64,000 nt of DNA from assembly GCA_011033025.1 (NCBI GenBank), contig WFMF01000252.1:62001-126000 (forward strand), written 5' to 3'. The notes below the pieces were generated by a model. It was not told where the DNA came from. It did not search any database and saw only the letters and a program-made list of their open reading frames with translations. The DNA is from Beroe forskalii. Its lineage: Eukaryota; Ctenophora; Nuda; Beroida; Beroidae. This document shows positions 31,434 to 46,400 of the stretch, in pieces. Within the stretch, counting starts at the first letter, position 1, and every line of letters begins with the position of its first letter. A program made the translations under genes and the position numbers.

Positions 31434-34400
31434 CTGGGGAGAAAGAGTGTGGAGTTCAGGCATATTGCAGGGGGTTATTAAAGAAGAAAGAGCTTTTTAA
31501 AGAGCTCTTTAAAGAGCTTCTTAAAGAGATTTTTAAAGAGCTTTTTAACCAACTTTGAGTGGTTTGCAACAGGTGGCTAAAAAAAAGGGCTTTCAAAGGA
31601 AACCTATACTATTTCTACCTATTCTGTTTGATTTGAATTAAATCGAAAGTTTCATCAAAATCTGTGGAACTGGACTAATGGTACTCACCAACTTTACAGT
31701 CGATGAAATTGAGATCATCGATGGCAATGTCTCCCTGGAAGTTGTTGCCAACGGTACCGATGAAACTGAGCCAGAACTGTTCTTGCAGACCAATTTGTAG
31801 CTGGGAAGGAGTAGGATTTGTATTATTTGAACGAGCTTAGAATTCAATAATGTTTAATAGATACATTCAAACAAAGATTTTCAATTGCAAAATCACTATT
31901 TAAGTTAAGGTGGCAGGATGGCTTGATCAGAGAACTTGGAGTGTTGGACGGTACTCAATCACTAATCACTTTGTACTTAGGGTGGATTTCTGCCAGGTGT
32001 CAGGGGTAGGCTTATCAAGGGTTACCAGGTTAGTAACCGTGGTCTGGTTGTAGGTGGATGTCATGTTCACCATTAGCTGCCCAATAGCTGTACCTGAGAG
32101 ATGGGGGAGAACAGTGAATGGGCTGAATTGATAGCCAACAGAATCATAACCAAACCCAGAAAATAATGCAAACAAAATGATTTCAAATTTAGAACTGTCT
32201 CGAGATTCAACCCAAATTTTGCAATGGCCTCTTACCTCTCATGTGATACCAGAACTCGAAGGAGCATTGTCTGGAAGACTTCCTGAACACTGGTGTGTTG
32301 AGTACAGCCTGAGCACCCAGAGCTTGTCCGGATACTTCAATGTACATGTAGTGACCTGGAGTAAGAGGTTATAAAATTGAGAGTATTAGATCTGATGCTG
32401 CTGGATTTCACGACGTTTAGTACCTATAAAATCATACAGCTTTGTGTGATTTTATCCTCTCTTTAAGCTCTAAAGTACCAACTAAAAAGCAACAAGTTAT
32501 TCCTCATTCTCTTATCGCATCATATCTTGCACCAACCTGTAGAGTTGCCGTAAGTGTGGTCAGTTCCTGGTCCTGTGTTGACTGAAGGTGTTTGTCCTCG
32601 GTAGCGAGTCCAATCAAATCCGTCGTCCTTAGCGTTCCATAGTCCACAGAGACTGCCCTCGAAGGAGCAGGAACCGCAGTAGTTCTCATCTGACGCATCG
32701 CTACAATCGATCATGAAGTCGCATTTCTGAGGGAGGGGATTGGTTGGTTCAGAGACTCTTATAATAGAAAGAGCCGAAGTAGTACTCTCGGGATATTCTG
32801 CAACATTCACAACATGAATCATGAATATCCCGTGGACATCACATAGATAAGAGCATAAGATCACGTCAATCTATGTCTATGTTAAAGTAAAAAGAGGCAT
32901 GTCATTGTCCCCTCCTCTCCTTACCTGCTCTGAGTGGACACACTGCGGGTATTTGTCACAGCCGAACTCATCCTCAGTACACAGAGTCGTGACACTCGGA
33001 CACTCGTTGAAGGCAATGTCGTCAATGGCAACGTCTCCCTGGAAACTGTCTCCCCGGGTACCAGTGAAGTGGAACTTGCCAGGGGAGTAGATATCCCAGA
33101 TGGTGGCTGTAGCGAAGGACCACGTGTTGTCCTGGAAACGGAAATGAGTTGTTGATTGTCTAGAATTTCTGTTATCCGATGGTCAAAAAGTATCATGAGG
33201 TATAACGAAAATATCAATTGGAACGACCCATCCGAAGGATTCCCCATGTTGTCTAACATTCAACTCACCACGCTGCTGTCCCTAGTCCAGATGAGTTTAT
33301 CCCCATTAGACCAGTAACCAGTACTCGTCTCCGTGACATCCAGCTTCCCGATGTGATCTCCCTTCATGTGGTACCAGAACGTCGAGATTGCAGTTGTAAT
33401 CGAACCAGTCCGTGGTAACCAGCCAGGGGGAGGAGAAGATAGCCGTATCCCCCGGTAGTCGGGGCACTGAAGCCTCGATGTACATGTAGAAGCCGAGGTT
33501 GTTGTTGAGAGTGTGGTCTGCAGCGGGTCCTGTGGACACGCTGGCTGTCGTTCCGTTCTGCCTCGTCCACTCGAAGTGGTCGTCTTCAGGACTGTTGTGG
33601 TACCCGCAGAGACCGTCCTCAAACGAGCACTCACCGGGGTTCGTGTAGTTGTACACTGGGGAGAGATGAGGATTAATGTAGTTGTACACTGGCGGTAGAT
33701 GGGGTTAGAGGCATGCCCAGAGCGCCATATCACATAATATTATCGTCAGGACAAAGCAATTAACGCTCAAGTGGATGGCTAATCTGTGGAATACTAATAA
33801 GTTGATGAGGATTATGAAATCAAAGCCTTATCAGATAAGTTTGTAATATCTTCCAAAGCTACAGTTTCATCTAACTCACCGACAACGCAGTCCACGAATT
33901 TGATATCATCGATAGCAATGTCTGAGAGGTGGTTAGCCCCCACGGATGCACTGAACTTGATCTGGAACTGCTTCTGTTCCCCGATAGCAACTTCTCCCTG
34001 TACCCAGTCAGCTCCCTGGAAAGAAGTGGCTAAATGTGTGGATACCCTCGGATGCTGCTATTTCAAAATATGTGCCCCTCCCAAGATGGACATAATGATG
34101 GACAATTATAAATAACAAAACTACGACACATGAACGTCATCGACTCCCGACAGACTGGCAGGACTGTGCTGTCAGATGACCTGCTGAATTAACAGAACTT
34201 GCTCCCATCAACCGGGCTTCGTCCCATCCCGCTCTAAGAAGACGAAATTACTCCTTATGTACTTTTTAAATGTGTTGCTTACCTGATCACCAGATCTGTG
34301 CCACTTGAGGTCCTCCTTCTTGAGGGATGGGTCGTTGGCGTTTGACACGAAGTAGACATCTAGGCTGCCCATGTTGGCACCGTTCATGTTGTACCAGAAC

Positions 34401-37400
34401 TGCATCTTGCAGGTATGGGAAGAGTGGATGTACACGTTGCTGTACAGGTTGGCAATGTCACCCTGCACTCGGGGCAGGGAGGACTCGATGTAGAAGTAGT
34501 GACCTGGGGAAGGGGGTTGGTTAGGAAATTTGAAAAACACATGATCAGGCAAATAGGGTGATAAGTTGTTTAAGTTTGACTTCATTCATTTGTCAAATCT
34601 ATTCAGAAATTTTGAGTGGAGCTTGAATAAATCGTACTAAGGAAAAACTTACCAGTGCTATTGCCTCGAGTATGGTCGGATGTTGGTCCAGTGAATGAAC
34701 TGGGAGTTTGACCTCGGAATCTTGTCCAATCAAAGTTGTCCTTGGGATCTTGTATCCAGCCACAGATTGATGCCTTATAGAAGAAGCAGTTTAGCTAGGA
34801 ATTTCAAAGAGTGGCTGAGAAAAATTTAAATTCCCCTCCCGCCAACTACGGCCCAATATAACAGATTAACCATTCTATAAATGTCAAAACTTTTAAAATT
34901 TTACTGATTTTACAAAGCTCACCTCGAAGTCGCACTCCCCGCAGATCTGTTCGTCTGATCCGTCCTCGCAGTCGTCCCTGAAGTCGCACACATGGGTATA
35001 GTAGGTGCACTGCGGTACAGCACACGAGAACTGGTCCGTCCTACACAGCTGCTCAACTGAGGGAGGAAGGATTTAGGATTCATTACAATGAACTGGAATA
35101 TGAAAGACGACATTGCTTAAAAGTCGTTACTTCGAATTAGGTCTAAAGGCAGTGGTAAACCCTTTGATCAATACCAGTGGGCGCTCAATAGGTTGTGAAA
35201 TTTTTCTTTTATCTACAAAAACCACTCCACTCCGCAGTTCAAGAAGACCATATCATCGATAGCGATGTCTCCCTGATAGCCCAGCCCTATCTCCCCAATG
35301 AACTGGAACTGAACGATGGGTGAGGCTCCCAGGTCCACGTTGGCCTGGACCCAGACATCCCCCTGGGATCCTGATAGCTTCCACATGGACTCTGTTGTCA
35401 GCACGTCACTCACGTAGGTTCGTCGGGTGAGCTACGAAGAGAGAGGTTACAGATTTGAAGCAAATTGTAGGGGTAATGGGTGAGCACTTGAGCAGGAGAA
35501 TAAGTCACACCTCTACGACAATTTATAGGATGGCCGGAGGAATTAAGCACTACAGTTTTCTTCAAATAAAAAACTGTAATAAAGTAGGTAGCAGAGCAGT
35601 TAAAATACATTCCAACATTATTTCGCAATAAAAGCAAAAAAAGTTGTTCACGATCCCTTACCTCGAGACTGCCGACGTGGTCTCCGACCATGTGGTACCA
35701 GAAGCTCATGTATTACACTTGTCCGTTTGCAGGATGGCGATCCACCCTGTTTGCAGGATGGATTCTATCTGTAGTACCCTGCAGGAAGATAGTGGGGTTT
35801 GGACAGGGTTAAGGGGTGTAGAATGTAGATATTGAGAAAACAATGAACAAAAACCTGGGGAGTCAGGAAGTGAGGGGTGAAGATCTTGAGAAAACACAAG
35901 TATTTAGTCATATCATGGCAGAATGTACCAAAATTGATAAAGACAGGGCCGAAATTTGACCATGTTTTAAACAATTTTGGGATATTCTGCGAGCCTGATT
36001 TCACCCTAATTCAAGAATATACTCTGACCAACTGAAACTTACCATCTTCAGTGCCGAGGGTGTGGTCAGTGCTGGGTCCTGTGTTGACTGAGGCTGTGTG
36101 TCCTTTCTGCCTGATCCAGTTGAAGTCATCATCTCTCTGTACGTCTCGCAGGTTACACAGACCATCTTCAAAGTCGCAGCTTCCAGGGGGGGTCTGAGGT
36201 TGAAGAGACGGAATTAAAATTTCATCCCAAAATAATTTTGGTGACAAAGAAGAGGGAACTACAAGATTTGCTCACGAAGAGACTCTGAGAGTCACCAGCT
36301 CTAGGAATCACCTAATTTAATACAAGATGAAATCACAGAATATGGCTTACTGTTGATGGTGAGCTTTGCCCCCTTGGATGTTGCCGATCCCGATGGGTTG
36401 GAAGCAACACACTTGTAGACACCAGCGTCCTTCTTTTCAGCAAACAGCACAGTGAGAGTGTAGTCCACATCCACCAAGTAGCTGAGAGGAGGTGGTAGTT
36501 GTTATGGTTCAAGAATAATTTTCTATCATACTTTTCATATCTAAGTATCTAACGAGAAATTAAACTTTTGGAATAAAGGAAAAAGCTACTTGAGTATATC
36601 ACTCAAACACCATTGTAAGATTTTCGACAGTTTCAATATCAGATAGCAGTGTTTGGTTTTGGTATCAAGTCCACACTCCAAACACTCCAAGTAGCCGCCC
36701 TGGTTAGGCACAATATCCACATCATCGTGTGTCCACTTGATGGAGGGCGTGGGAGAACCACTGGCTTTGCAGGAGAAGGTCACATTAGCTCCCACCAACA
36801 CGGTCTGTGGCATCGGCTTCACCTTGATCTTCGGCTTTTGTGGGGGTCCTGCGTATATTGGAATGTGTTTAAGTATGAACATCAAAGTTATGCGTCTCAG
36901 CAGTCAGCGCGTATAACAGCTGTGGATGGAGAAGAATTCGACGATTTACATTTAACAACTTATATTCGAGAGCGGCTAAAGATGAGGGCCCACTGACCAT
37001 GATCACAGCTGATGTAGGAGATGTCATCCACAGCCAGGAACCCTAGAACAGGGCCTCCAGATTCTCCTCTGAGGAGCAACTGGAAGTCCACTCGTGCTCC
37101 GATCTTAACCGTGGCTTTAGTCCACTTTTTACCCTGATGGGGAGATAAATACAGTGAAACTCCAATATTATGAGAATGTGGACATGTATGGCTGTTGTAT
37201 TGAGCTCCAAAAATAGATAACATCACATTCACAGTTCAAAAGACAAATGGACGCTTAAGCAAATGGACCTGTATAGCTTAAGAGATAAAAGATATAAATG
37301 ATATAAATGATACGAGAGAATTGAATTTTTATAGCTTATTTCTGAAAATGACAGAAGATCTGAAGAGTGTACTACCAGTTTGTCCGTTTCCCACGACACT

Positions 37401-40400
37401 CCACAGCATCTCATCTCCCAGATCATGCAGAGCATGCACTGAGATGTTGCCCACTGCGTTAGTGCCCCAGATAGCGTAGTAAAGCTGCATCTTACACCCG
37501 TTATCCGACGAGGGGAAGTGGGGAGAGATCAGGGCTACTGAGTCTGTTCTCTTGTACTTGATGGTCGGCATCTGGATGTAGTAACCACCTGTGGATTGGA
37601 GGTTGAGAGGGGATGGTGAGACCATTAGCTGACGAGTAATAAATTTTGGGGTTTCGTTAGCCCGTTGAGTCCATGATGAACTAACTCAACAAAATCTCAG
37701 TTTGATCGCATCTAACCATCTTTGCTGGGGTTGGTGTGTTCTTTGAATCCGTCCTGTCCCTGGGTCCTCTCCCAAACCCCTTGTGTAGTGTCATTGACTA
37801 CAGGAGTCCAACCGTTCATATCGGTATCAAACGAACCAGCACCTGATGAAAGCAAACTGTAATTAACTGCAGAATTGGGCTGAAAATGAAATAGTTGACT
37901 TGGGAGAAGTAATTTGTACTGCTTTCATGACAGCGTTGTCCATATAAAAGAGAACCTAGACCGAGGTCAACAGGAAGATAATCCCAAGAAGGAGCAGCAC
38001 ACAGAATAGTACATACCACACATAGCCTCATCCTCGCCGTATCCGCATTGCTTGGTAAAGTCACAGACTTGGGAGGCACTGAGACAGGAGCCGGTGGGGC
38101 AGGTGAACTGGTTCTTGAGACAGTAGGGTGTCACAGAACACCCACTCAGAATGAGATCATCTACAGCAATCACAGAGTTGAAGCCCTTACTGGACTCCAC
38201 CTGGATCTGGAACATCAGGGTACTTCGCACTCCGATCTCTTTAGCCAGAGCTATTCCCTTCCAGCCGTTGCCTTGAGGTGTTCTGAAATGGCAAATATGG
38301 TAAGGACACGATCCAAATTCTTTCAAAATGTAATCAAATTCATTGTTATTTTGCAACAACAACTTCATCTGATTCCAAAACATTAATAGAAGACAACAAG
38401 CTGGCCCTAGCACTTACTTTGACCAGATCGTCTTCCACTTGGGTGCAGCAGATGCCATGTCTCTGACTCTCACACTGATAGGTCCTGCAGTACCGTTGAG
38501 ATGGTAGTAGAACTGCATCTTGCAAGTGGCAGAGCCCTTGTCGTACTTCACTCGGTAGAGTGGCGAGGTGATGGTGGCGGTCATGTCAGCCGATGGGGTG
38601 GCTGTCTGCAGCGCCAGTATGTAACCTGTCGGGGAAGGCGGTTTGATGGGAAAATGTTTCAGAAGTCATCATATTTTCAACTCATCAAAACTTTTCATAA
38701 TGATATTTCTTCTGTACCAACTGCCAATGGAATGATAGTGATCACTTTCAAAATATGATCCATTTCAAGTCTACCTTTTCCGTCAGTGGTGTGATCACTG
38801 AGCCCGGAGTCCTTGGTCCTGGTGAAGTAGAAGGAGGGGTTATAACTGAGAGTCAGCCCGCAGAGGTTCTCCTCAAAGTCACACGACCCCACGGCAATAG
38901 TGAGGGTAGCGGAGGCTGTGTCCTCACTGAAACCATTGCTGATCTTAACCGTGTACGTCCCAGTGTCTTCCGCAGCAGTTCCAGTGATACTCAGGGTACC
39001 TGAAGAGGAGGAATCGGAGTGGCGAGAAATGTAACGTAATAATATGATGGGTTTAAGAGATAGATTATGAAGAAAGGTAGCCTCAATGCGAGGACTTCTT
39101 ATGGTAAAACAGGGCTTTTATTAATGCCTAAATTACAAAATATCTCCTCACCATCCATATCGACACTGTATCTATCAGTGGAGATAGGTTGACCATCCTT
39201 AGTCCAAGTAACGTAGGCCAGAGGTGCTCCATCGTACTGAATGGTGAACTTGACGTTGGTGTCAACCCCAACAGTCTGAGAAGCAGGGGTGATGGACTTG
39301 ATGGTAAGGTTAGCACTCGGTCCAACTGCGCAGTTGGAGAACTTGATGTCGTCCAGAGCAATGTCTCCCTGACTTCCTAGACCTTTGGTGGCTGTCCATT
39401 CCACATGGAAGTTCCTCATGTGACCCACTGCCACAGAGTCAAACATCCAGTCAGTTCCTTGTTCTCCTTCTTTGTTCCAGAGCGAGGTGGCTTCTGAGAT
39501 AGGCGTGAGAAGGTTAGAGATGAAGACTGAAGAGTGGAGAGACTCAATGTACGAAAACTTCGAGATAAAATCAACCATCTTTATCAGCTTATGCAATCAA
39601 CTCAAGAAACACTTTTTAAAACCTAAGGTGAACAGGAAAGTTGATTTTCATTTATGATGTACAGGACTTACTTCCGTTTTCATCAATGATGGACAAGTCG
39701 AGTGATCCGATGTTTTGCCCCTTCATGTGGTAGTAGAAGTTGATCTTGCAGTTAGCATTACTCTCCATGAAGACAGGACTGGTTAGGAAACCTTGCTCTC
39801 CTTGTCTCACTCCCAGATGGGCTTCAAACAGCATGTAGTAACCGGTAAAGTTTCATGTGTACAAAGCATGCAGCAACCAGCTGGAAGTGTGTTGTAAAAC
39901 TTAAAATGCTTCAAAATTTTCCTTCGCAATCATTTATTTAGGTTATGGACCATTAACATCAACATATTTCCGGATCTCATCGCAATGATTCCCAATTCCA
40001 ACTTACCGGTGGGTTTGCTGGTGGTGTGGTCCACTGCTGGCCCGGTGCCGTTAGTGAAGGTGGAGCCCCGGAACCGAGCCCAGAGTCTGTAGTCCTCCGG
40101 GGAGGTCCAGCCGCAGTAGTGCTTCTCAAAGTCACAGTCTCCACAGCTGTTCTCGTCCGAGTTGTCTCCGCAGTCGTCGAAGAAGTTACACACCTTATAC
40201 GGCGTGATACACCTGGAAAAGAGAAGGTTCGGTCAATTTGGGAGCAATGTTTGTACCTCACCATGCTGAAATTTTGTAAAAAAAGATAGGAAAATGTACC
40301 AAGAAAGTTCAGAATATCTGTTTATCTACGTGGATGGGTGATACACTTGGGCACTGAGAGGCACATGAAGTCCTTGTCATTGCAGAGCGGTGTGATGTGG

Positions 40401-43400
40401 CAGGTCTTGACGGCAATGTCATCCACTGCGATGTCCCCGTTGAAGCTTGCTCCTCTGGTTCCCACGAACATGAACCGGGCCGCATCTTGCTCGTTGATGG
40501 TGTAGTTGCTCTGCAACCACTGGTCGCCCTGGTCCTTGCTCTTGCTCACGATAGTCGTGTTGCCTGCCGGGGGGAGAAGACCGGTAAGTGTTGCAGGGTT
40601 GCACCATCTTTAGAGAAACATGAAACGGCTTATTTTGGGCTAACTGCTATTATTATAGATGATCGTGGACACTCAGTGAATGCTCAATGACACCGAATGG
40701 GAGCAGATAATCAACATTCAACAACTTAGGAACGCCAATGTTGGGGTGGGGCTTCTCTCTTGCCAGAGGCAGTTTTCATGACGACCTCGAGTGTTCCCAC
40801 ATCAGCTCCGTACATGTGATACCAGAAACTGAGGGAGCAGTTGAATCCAGCGTAGTGTCCTGGGAGAGGAGCAGGTTTAGGAGGCGAACACATAATGATA
40901 CGAGCAATGGGCCAATTGCAGAGGACTAATCCTTGAAGAAACCCCTTGACTCCAGTAAAATAATGTTTTTGTCAAAATGGCGAGGAAATAATTTAAGGTT
41001 TACTTCTATCATAGGAGCAGCTTTTACCTGACGATGGGTTCTCTGTCTTGATCCAAGGACTGGTCAGGATGGCCTTATCATCAGGGATCCTGGGGAAGGA
41101 AGTCTCGATGTAGACGAAGTGTCCGAAGGTCTCGTTGTAGGTGTGGTCGAACCCGGGCCCAGTCTCCCAGCTGGGGGTGGTGCCCTGGATCCTGGTCCAG
41201 TCGAAGTTGTCCTCCTTCTGCTGGTTTAGGTAGTTGCACATGTCGTTCTCGAAGGAGCAGTCCGCAGGTCCGTAGAAGTTGCCGGGGCTGCAGTCGAGGA
41301 GCTGGATGTCGTCCACGGCAATGTCTCCGAAGTAAGTTCCCACTGAAGCAGAGAAGACTACTTGGAAGTCGTTGTGGGATCCCAGCGTCACGGCAGTCTC
41401 AAACCAGGCATCTCCACTGTTACCCGTGTGAGACCAGTAGGTTTTGGAGGCTTGGGTCGTGGTCGAGTACACTGACACCTGAATGGGGAGGAGGGGACTG
41501 TGAGATCAAAATCTTTAGGAAGACTGAGGCTTCTATGATGACAACTGAAGATCTGAACAAAGACGCACCCTTCAAAAATGCAGTGTACACAGGAAAAAAA
41601 AATCAATATAAAACTATAAGGATGACTAAACCACAAACCTCCAAGTCTCCAATCCCACTGCCGTACATGTGGTAAGCGAAGGTAAGCCTGCACTTGGGTG
41701 CGGAACCCTTGAAGACAGGGGTCCTCAGCTCCGCTTTGTCTCCCTTGACTTGTGGGTAGGAGGTTTCGATATAAACGTAGTGACCAGAGTCAGACAGGGT
41801 GGTGTGATCAGTGGTAGGTCCTGTGTTGCTGGTCCCTGTCCTTCCAGACTGTCGTGTCCAATCAAAATCATCGTACTCTGACTGCATGAGGCCGCACAGT
41901 CCCATCTCAAAGTCACACGATCCTGAGGAGGAAGGAAAGTGTTTTTATTGGCATTCCTTCCTATGAAAGAACAATAATTCATCAAGCAATGATAAAAATC
42001 CAAAACCATGAACGCAGCAAGTTAAAAAACGACATAAAAATATTATATTTCTCTATTCAAAACACACGTACCACAGTTAGCCTCATCAGAGCCATCCCTA
42101 CACTGGGGAATGAAGTCACAGAGCTCACTCTTGTGGATACACTGCAAGCCCCCACAAGTGAAGGCATCGTCAGCACAGAGTGGGGCCAGGGTGCATCCCG
42201 TGAAGGAGATGTCGTCCAGAGCTATGTCTCCCTGGTAGTTGTCACCTCGGACTCCTGCAGGGTGAGAGGGATTTGATGAAGTGAAAGAGGCTTGTCATGA
42301 ATAAAGATGGTGTTCAAGTAGGGTGTGTACAATAGGTCAGGAAAGAATGGTGCTCTCAATATAGAAATAGTTTCAGAATTTCATCTGAAAAATTTAGTTG
42401 AATAATTTACCTTCGAACATTATTTGGAATCTATCCATTTTGGGCAAATCATAGGTGGCTTGCAGCCAACTGTTTCCTTGGTTCTTACTCTGCGACCAAA
42501 TCTGAAACAGAGAGATTTAATGAAAACATACAGTGAAACGCTTATCAGATTCAATTTTTTTATTGATGTTAATTATCAAATTTGACGAAAACGTTACTCT
42601 TCAGAATTTTCTAACAAGCCTGTATCTATGACAAACGGTAATCTTCCAGAATTTTCTCGCAAGTTTGTACAATGACAACGTACCACGGATGATCCTGAGG
42701 TGGTGACGAGATGGAGGTTGAGGTCAGCTATCCCACTGCCGTACATGTGGTACCAGAAGGTCAGCTTACACTGTCCGTCTACTGGAGCAAAGTGAAATGA
42801 AATACAGGACTTACCGACAGGGCACACTTCGGTAAGGTTTCTCTTGAAGCAGTGAATACCGGACGGTGTGAGGGTGTCGTCATAGCAACAGTCAGCTTTG
42901 AGACACGTGCTTTGTGAAACACCGCTGTTTCCAGGGAAACAATCGATCCTACTCGAGTCATCCCCTGTGAATATACGTATTATTGGTCGGTTGTAATTCA
43001 AGTCTGTAACTCAAGTGGTAACACCTACCGGTCATTGGGAAAATGGCACCTATCATGTCACAGGTTGGCATAACAATCATGAGTCAATGCGGCACCTCAA
43101 CATCACACTTCACCCTATTAGCTATTATTAAACTCAACAACCAGTCACCTTGGCAATCACAACCACAATAACCCTGACAACCTCAATTACCTTGACAACC
43201 ACTCACCTTGACAACACTCACCTTGACAACCGTCGCTCAGCTCGCAGCCACAAAGTCTCCTGGATCCCGAGTAACTACCAGAGCAGGGAACTGAGTCCGG
43301 GACGTTAACGTATCCCAGACACTGTCCGTAGTACTGATCCCGAGGATCATCCCGGTATGCTGGCTCGTCACTGAGATACACAGGGTTAGGGTCACAAAAG

Positions 43401-46400
43401 TGGGATATCATCAATAGGCGATAGATAATGACATTTTTCTTTAAAATATGAATAAGGAAAATTTTTTAGTGGAAATTAAAAGCAAAAATTAATTGAAATT
43501 TTCTTAAATTGAAAAGTTCGAAAACTCTTTTTTTGTTTTTGTGGCCCTGTTGTTTTCATCGTTTCCCAAGATCTAATTTCGGGTAGTTTTTGGGTTTCAC
43601 CCCAGTACACATCATCTGGTTAGCCTGACACACCTCGTCACAGGTCTGTCCTCTCTCCCCCACGAAGTAGAGGTTACTTGTTTCAGCTGAGCATCTATGA
43701 GAAGAAGAGGAGGGTCATTTGTTGGGAAGGAGAAGGGGTCATTTGGTGTGGAAATAGTTTATTTGAATATCATGAGTGAATTTCAGAAAACGCCAACATA
43801 TTGCAAGAAGAAAACTTCCCCTTGGATATACTTGAATCGATAACAAATCTGATGAATCTGATCATGGAATGTACCTATGGATGTTATGAATTTAACATAG
43901 AATGATTGAAGGAATGTACCTATGGAAGTGTATGTCGTCGAGTGCTATGTCTCCCTGAGTGTTACTGCCCAGGGTTCCTTTGAACGTTACGACCGCCTGG
44001 TGTCGCTCCCCAACAAAGAAACCTGCGTATCGCCACCCGTCACCACTTGCTCCTGTCTGAGACCACGCCTCGAGTTGACCCGAGGTGTCAGTCACGTAAA
44101 CCTGGGGAGGGAAGGTGTCAATCTCAGGTTAGAATAAGCTTATTGGCAAATGCTGGCATATGGCTTCTTGACACACTGCCTGATGACCCTGGGGGAGTGG
44201 AGGGACTTGTTCCCATCCGTTGGGCTTCGGCCCATCCCCCTTTATTCTCTAAGAAAAAGAGATAGCTATCAAGTACCTTTTACAAAGTAAAAACGTTGCA
44301 GTTATAACTCTGAACTTGATCCCAAGTTTCCCAACCCACCTGCAGTTTTCCAGATCCGGTTCCCTTCATATTGTACCAGAAGGTAATGGTACAGAGGGGC
44401 CCCGTGTTCTCAATGGTTTGGGAGACCAGAGTGCCGATCCTACCTCGGTACCCGGCGCTGGCGTTTAGTAACATGTAGTTACCCAGTGCGTTACCTGCAC
44501 GGTTAATAGAGTGAGTGCTTCATTGTAACTTCAAACATGTAAGAAATCATTGGTGAATGAAACAATTCAGTTAATTCTAGCTATAATTTCACTGGACAAC
44601 GGGAGGATGAAACCCCTTTTTAAAAATTTTTAATTAATCCCCTGGTCCACTCTGATATATTGCCCCCTTTCCAGTGGGACGAAGGCGGTCCCCCGGGGGG
44701 GGGATCCCTTTTCCCCCTTTTAAGGAGCTGGGTTGGTCCAGAAAAGGAACTCAAATTAAAGATCTCTGAAATTGCTCATTATCATATTTTGGGAAAAAAT
44801 TTTTTTGTTGGGAAAACTTTTTATTTAAACCCCCATCAGGCACTTCAAGAGGCTGCAGACGGTTCTCGAACGTTTAAAATTATTGGTTATACCTTTCCCG
44901 AACACGTAGACATCTTGGCCTCCTTGCCGTTGACACACCAGTTATATAGATTTTAGGTCAAAACCCCTTTCGGGGGTGCAGTCCCCCTCTTGTAGTGCAA
45001 ATGCCTGGGGGTTTTTTGATGACAAACGTCCTAATCTATATTCCTTTATTTAGGGCCCCTTTTTAAACATTTTTTTTTTATCCAACCCTCTGGACAAAAT
45101 CGAATCATATTTGAAACTGTTTTTAACACAAAAAATTTTTTATATTGTTACCAGATCAAGGATTTGTGCTCTAAAATGGCACGTAGACCCATTTATACTT
45201 AATAAATTGCATCAGACCCAAATACCGGTTTTTGATGATTTAGTTGATATACTTCAAGAGAATTTGACACTTTATAAAGGCGTCAAAAAGTTTTCTTTGC
45301 TCAAAACGGCCTTTCGGAGTAGCACTGTCCAACCGTCTTGTAGTGGCCAAATGCCTGGAGTCGTTTTGTTGATGACAAGCGTTTATAACACTACCTTATT
45401 GAAAGCCTTTATTTAGCCGGCCCTTTTTTAACCGGAAAATTTTTATGACCTGGATTCAAAATCGAAGTGCATATTTGAACCGTTTAACCCAGAGATTCTT
45501 TTTGGACAAAATTTTTATATTGGTTACCAGATCAAGGATTTTTTTTTATTCCCTCTGCCACTAAATCACCCATATTTGAACTTAATTTAAATTGCCCTCA
45601 AAAGACCCAAATTTACCGGTCAAATTTTGTGCTTTAAATGGCCACTTCAGACCCATTTATACTTAATTCAAGAGAAATAAGACACTTTATGCCAAGTCAA
45701 AAAGTTTTCTTTGTCGTTTTTGTCCTTAGATTTTGGATTTAGAACACACATTTTATTGAATTGAAAAGTGTAACATTGCTTGCTGAGATAAATTGTAAAT
45801 AGATTTCATAAGAGGAAAATCATTATAAATTATATATTATAAATAATCAATAACTTCAAACAAATGATCCTTTGACTGAAGGCAGACTTCTTTTCAGGAT
45901 ACTCTTCTTCTTATCCTCAGGGGAGGTTGGGAGTGATCTTGGTCGTCGCATCTTCCTCAGGAAAGTCTTTCCTCTGGTCAGGTTCCTCCTCAGCCTCTTC
46001 CCCAAAGTAGTGTTCCTTCCCTCTGTGGAAGGTCCTCTGCTGGTCCTGGTGGCTTGTAGGTCCGAAGCAGCTGATCTGCCTGTCACTGTCCTTGGAGGAG
46101 GGGAGATGGGGCAGGGGGTGATGGCAGGGGGTGAAGTAGGTATCCCTGACACTGCTGTGTTGACAAAGATGGTAGGTGTAAGGGTTCCAGCGGTGTACTG
46201 TGTGGACAGGAATCCGGGGGCACTACCGGAGGTCTCGTAGTCAGTGAAGTTGAAGACCGGTAGCTGCATCTCTCTGATGGGTGGCATGACCACATCATTG
46301 GAGAACACCACCGAGTGAGAAGATCTAGTCCGAGGAACTGAGGGGACTGCCACAGGGATGACAAGAGTAGACTCTCCCATGGTTAGGTCCTCATCTGCTA

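Noticed and set aside
45111..45416. Plus-strand open frame of 101 codons in the 45-kb duplicated stretch
   Set aside because: I do not recognise it. The second copy of the segment does not preserve the frame and the region looks poorly sequenced.
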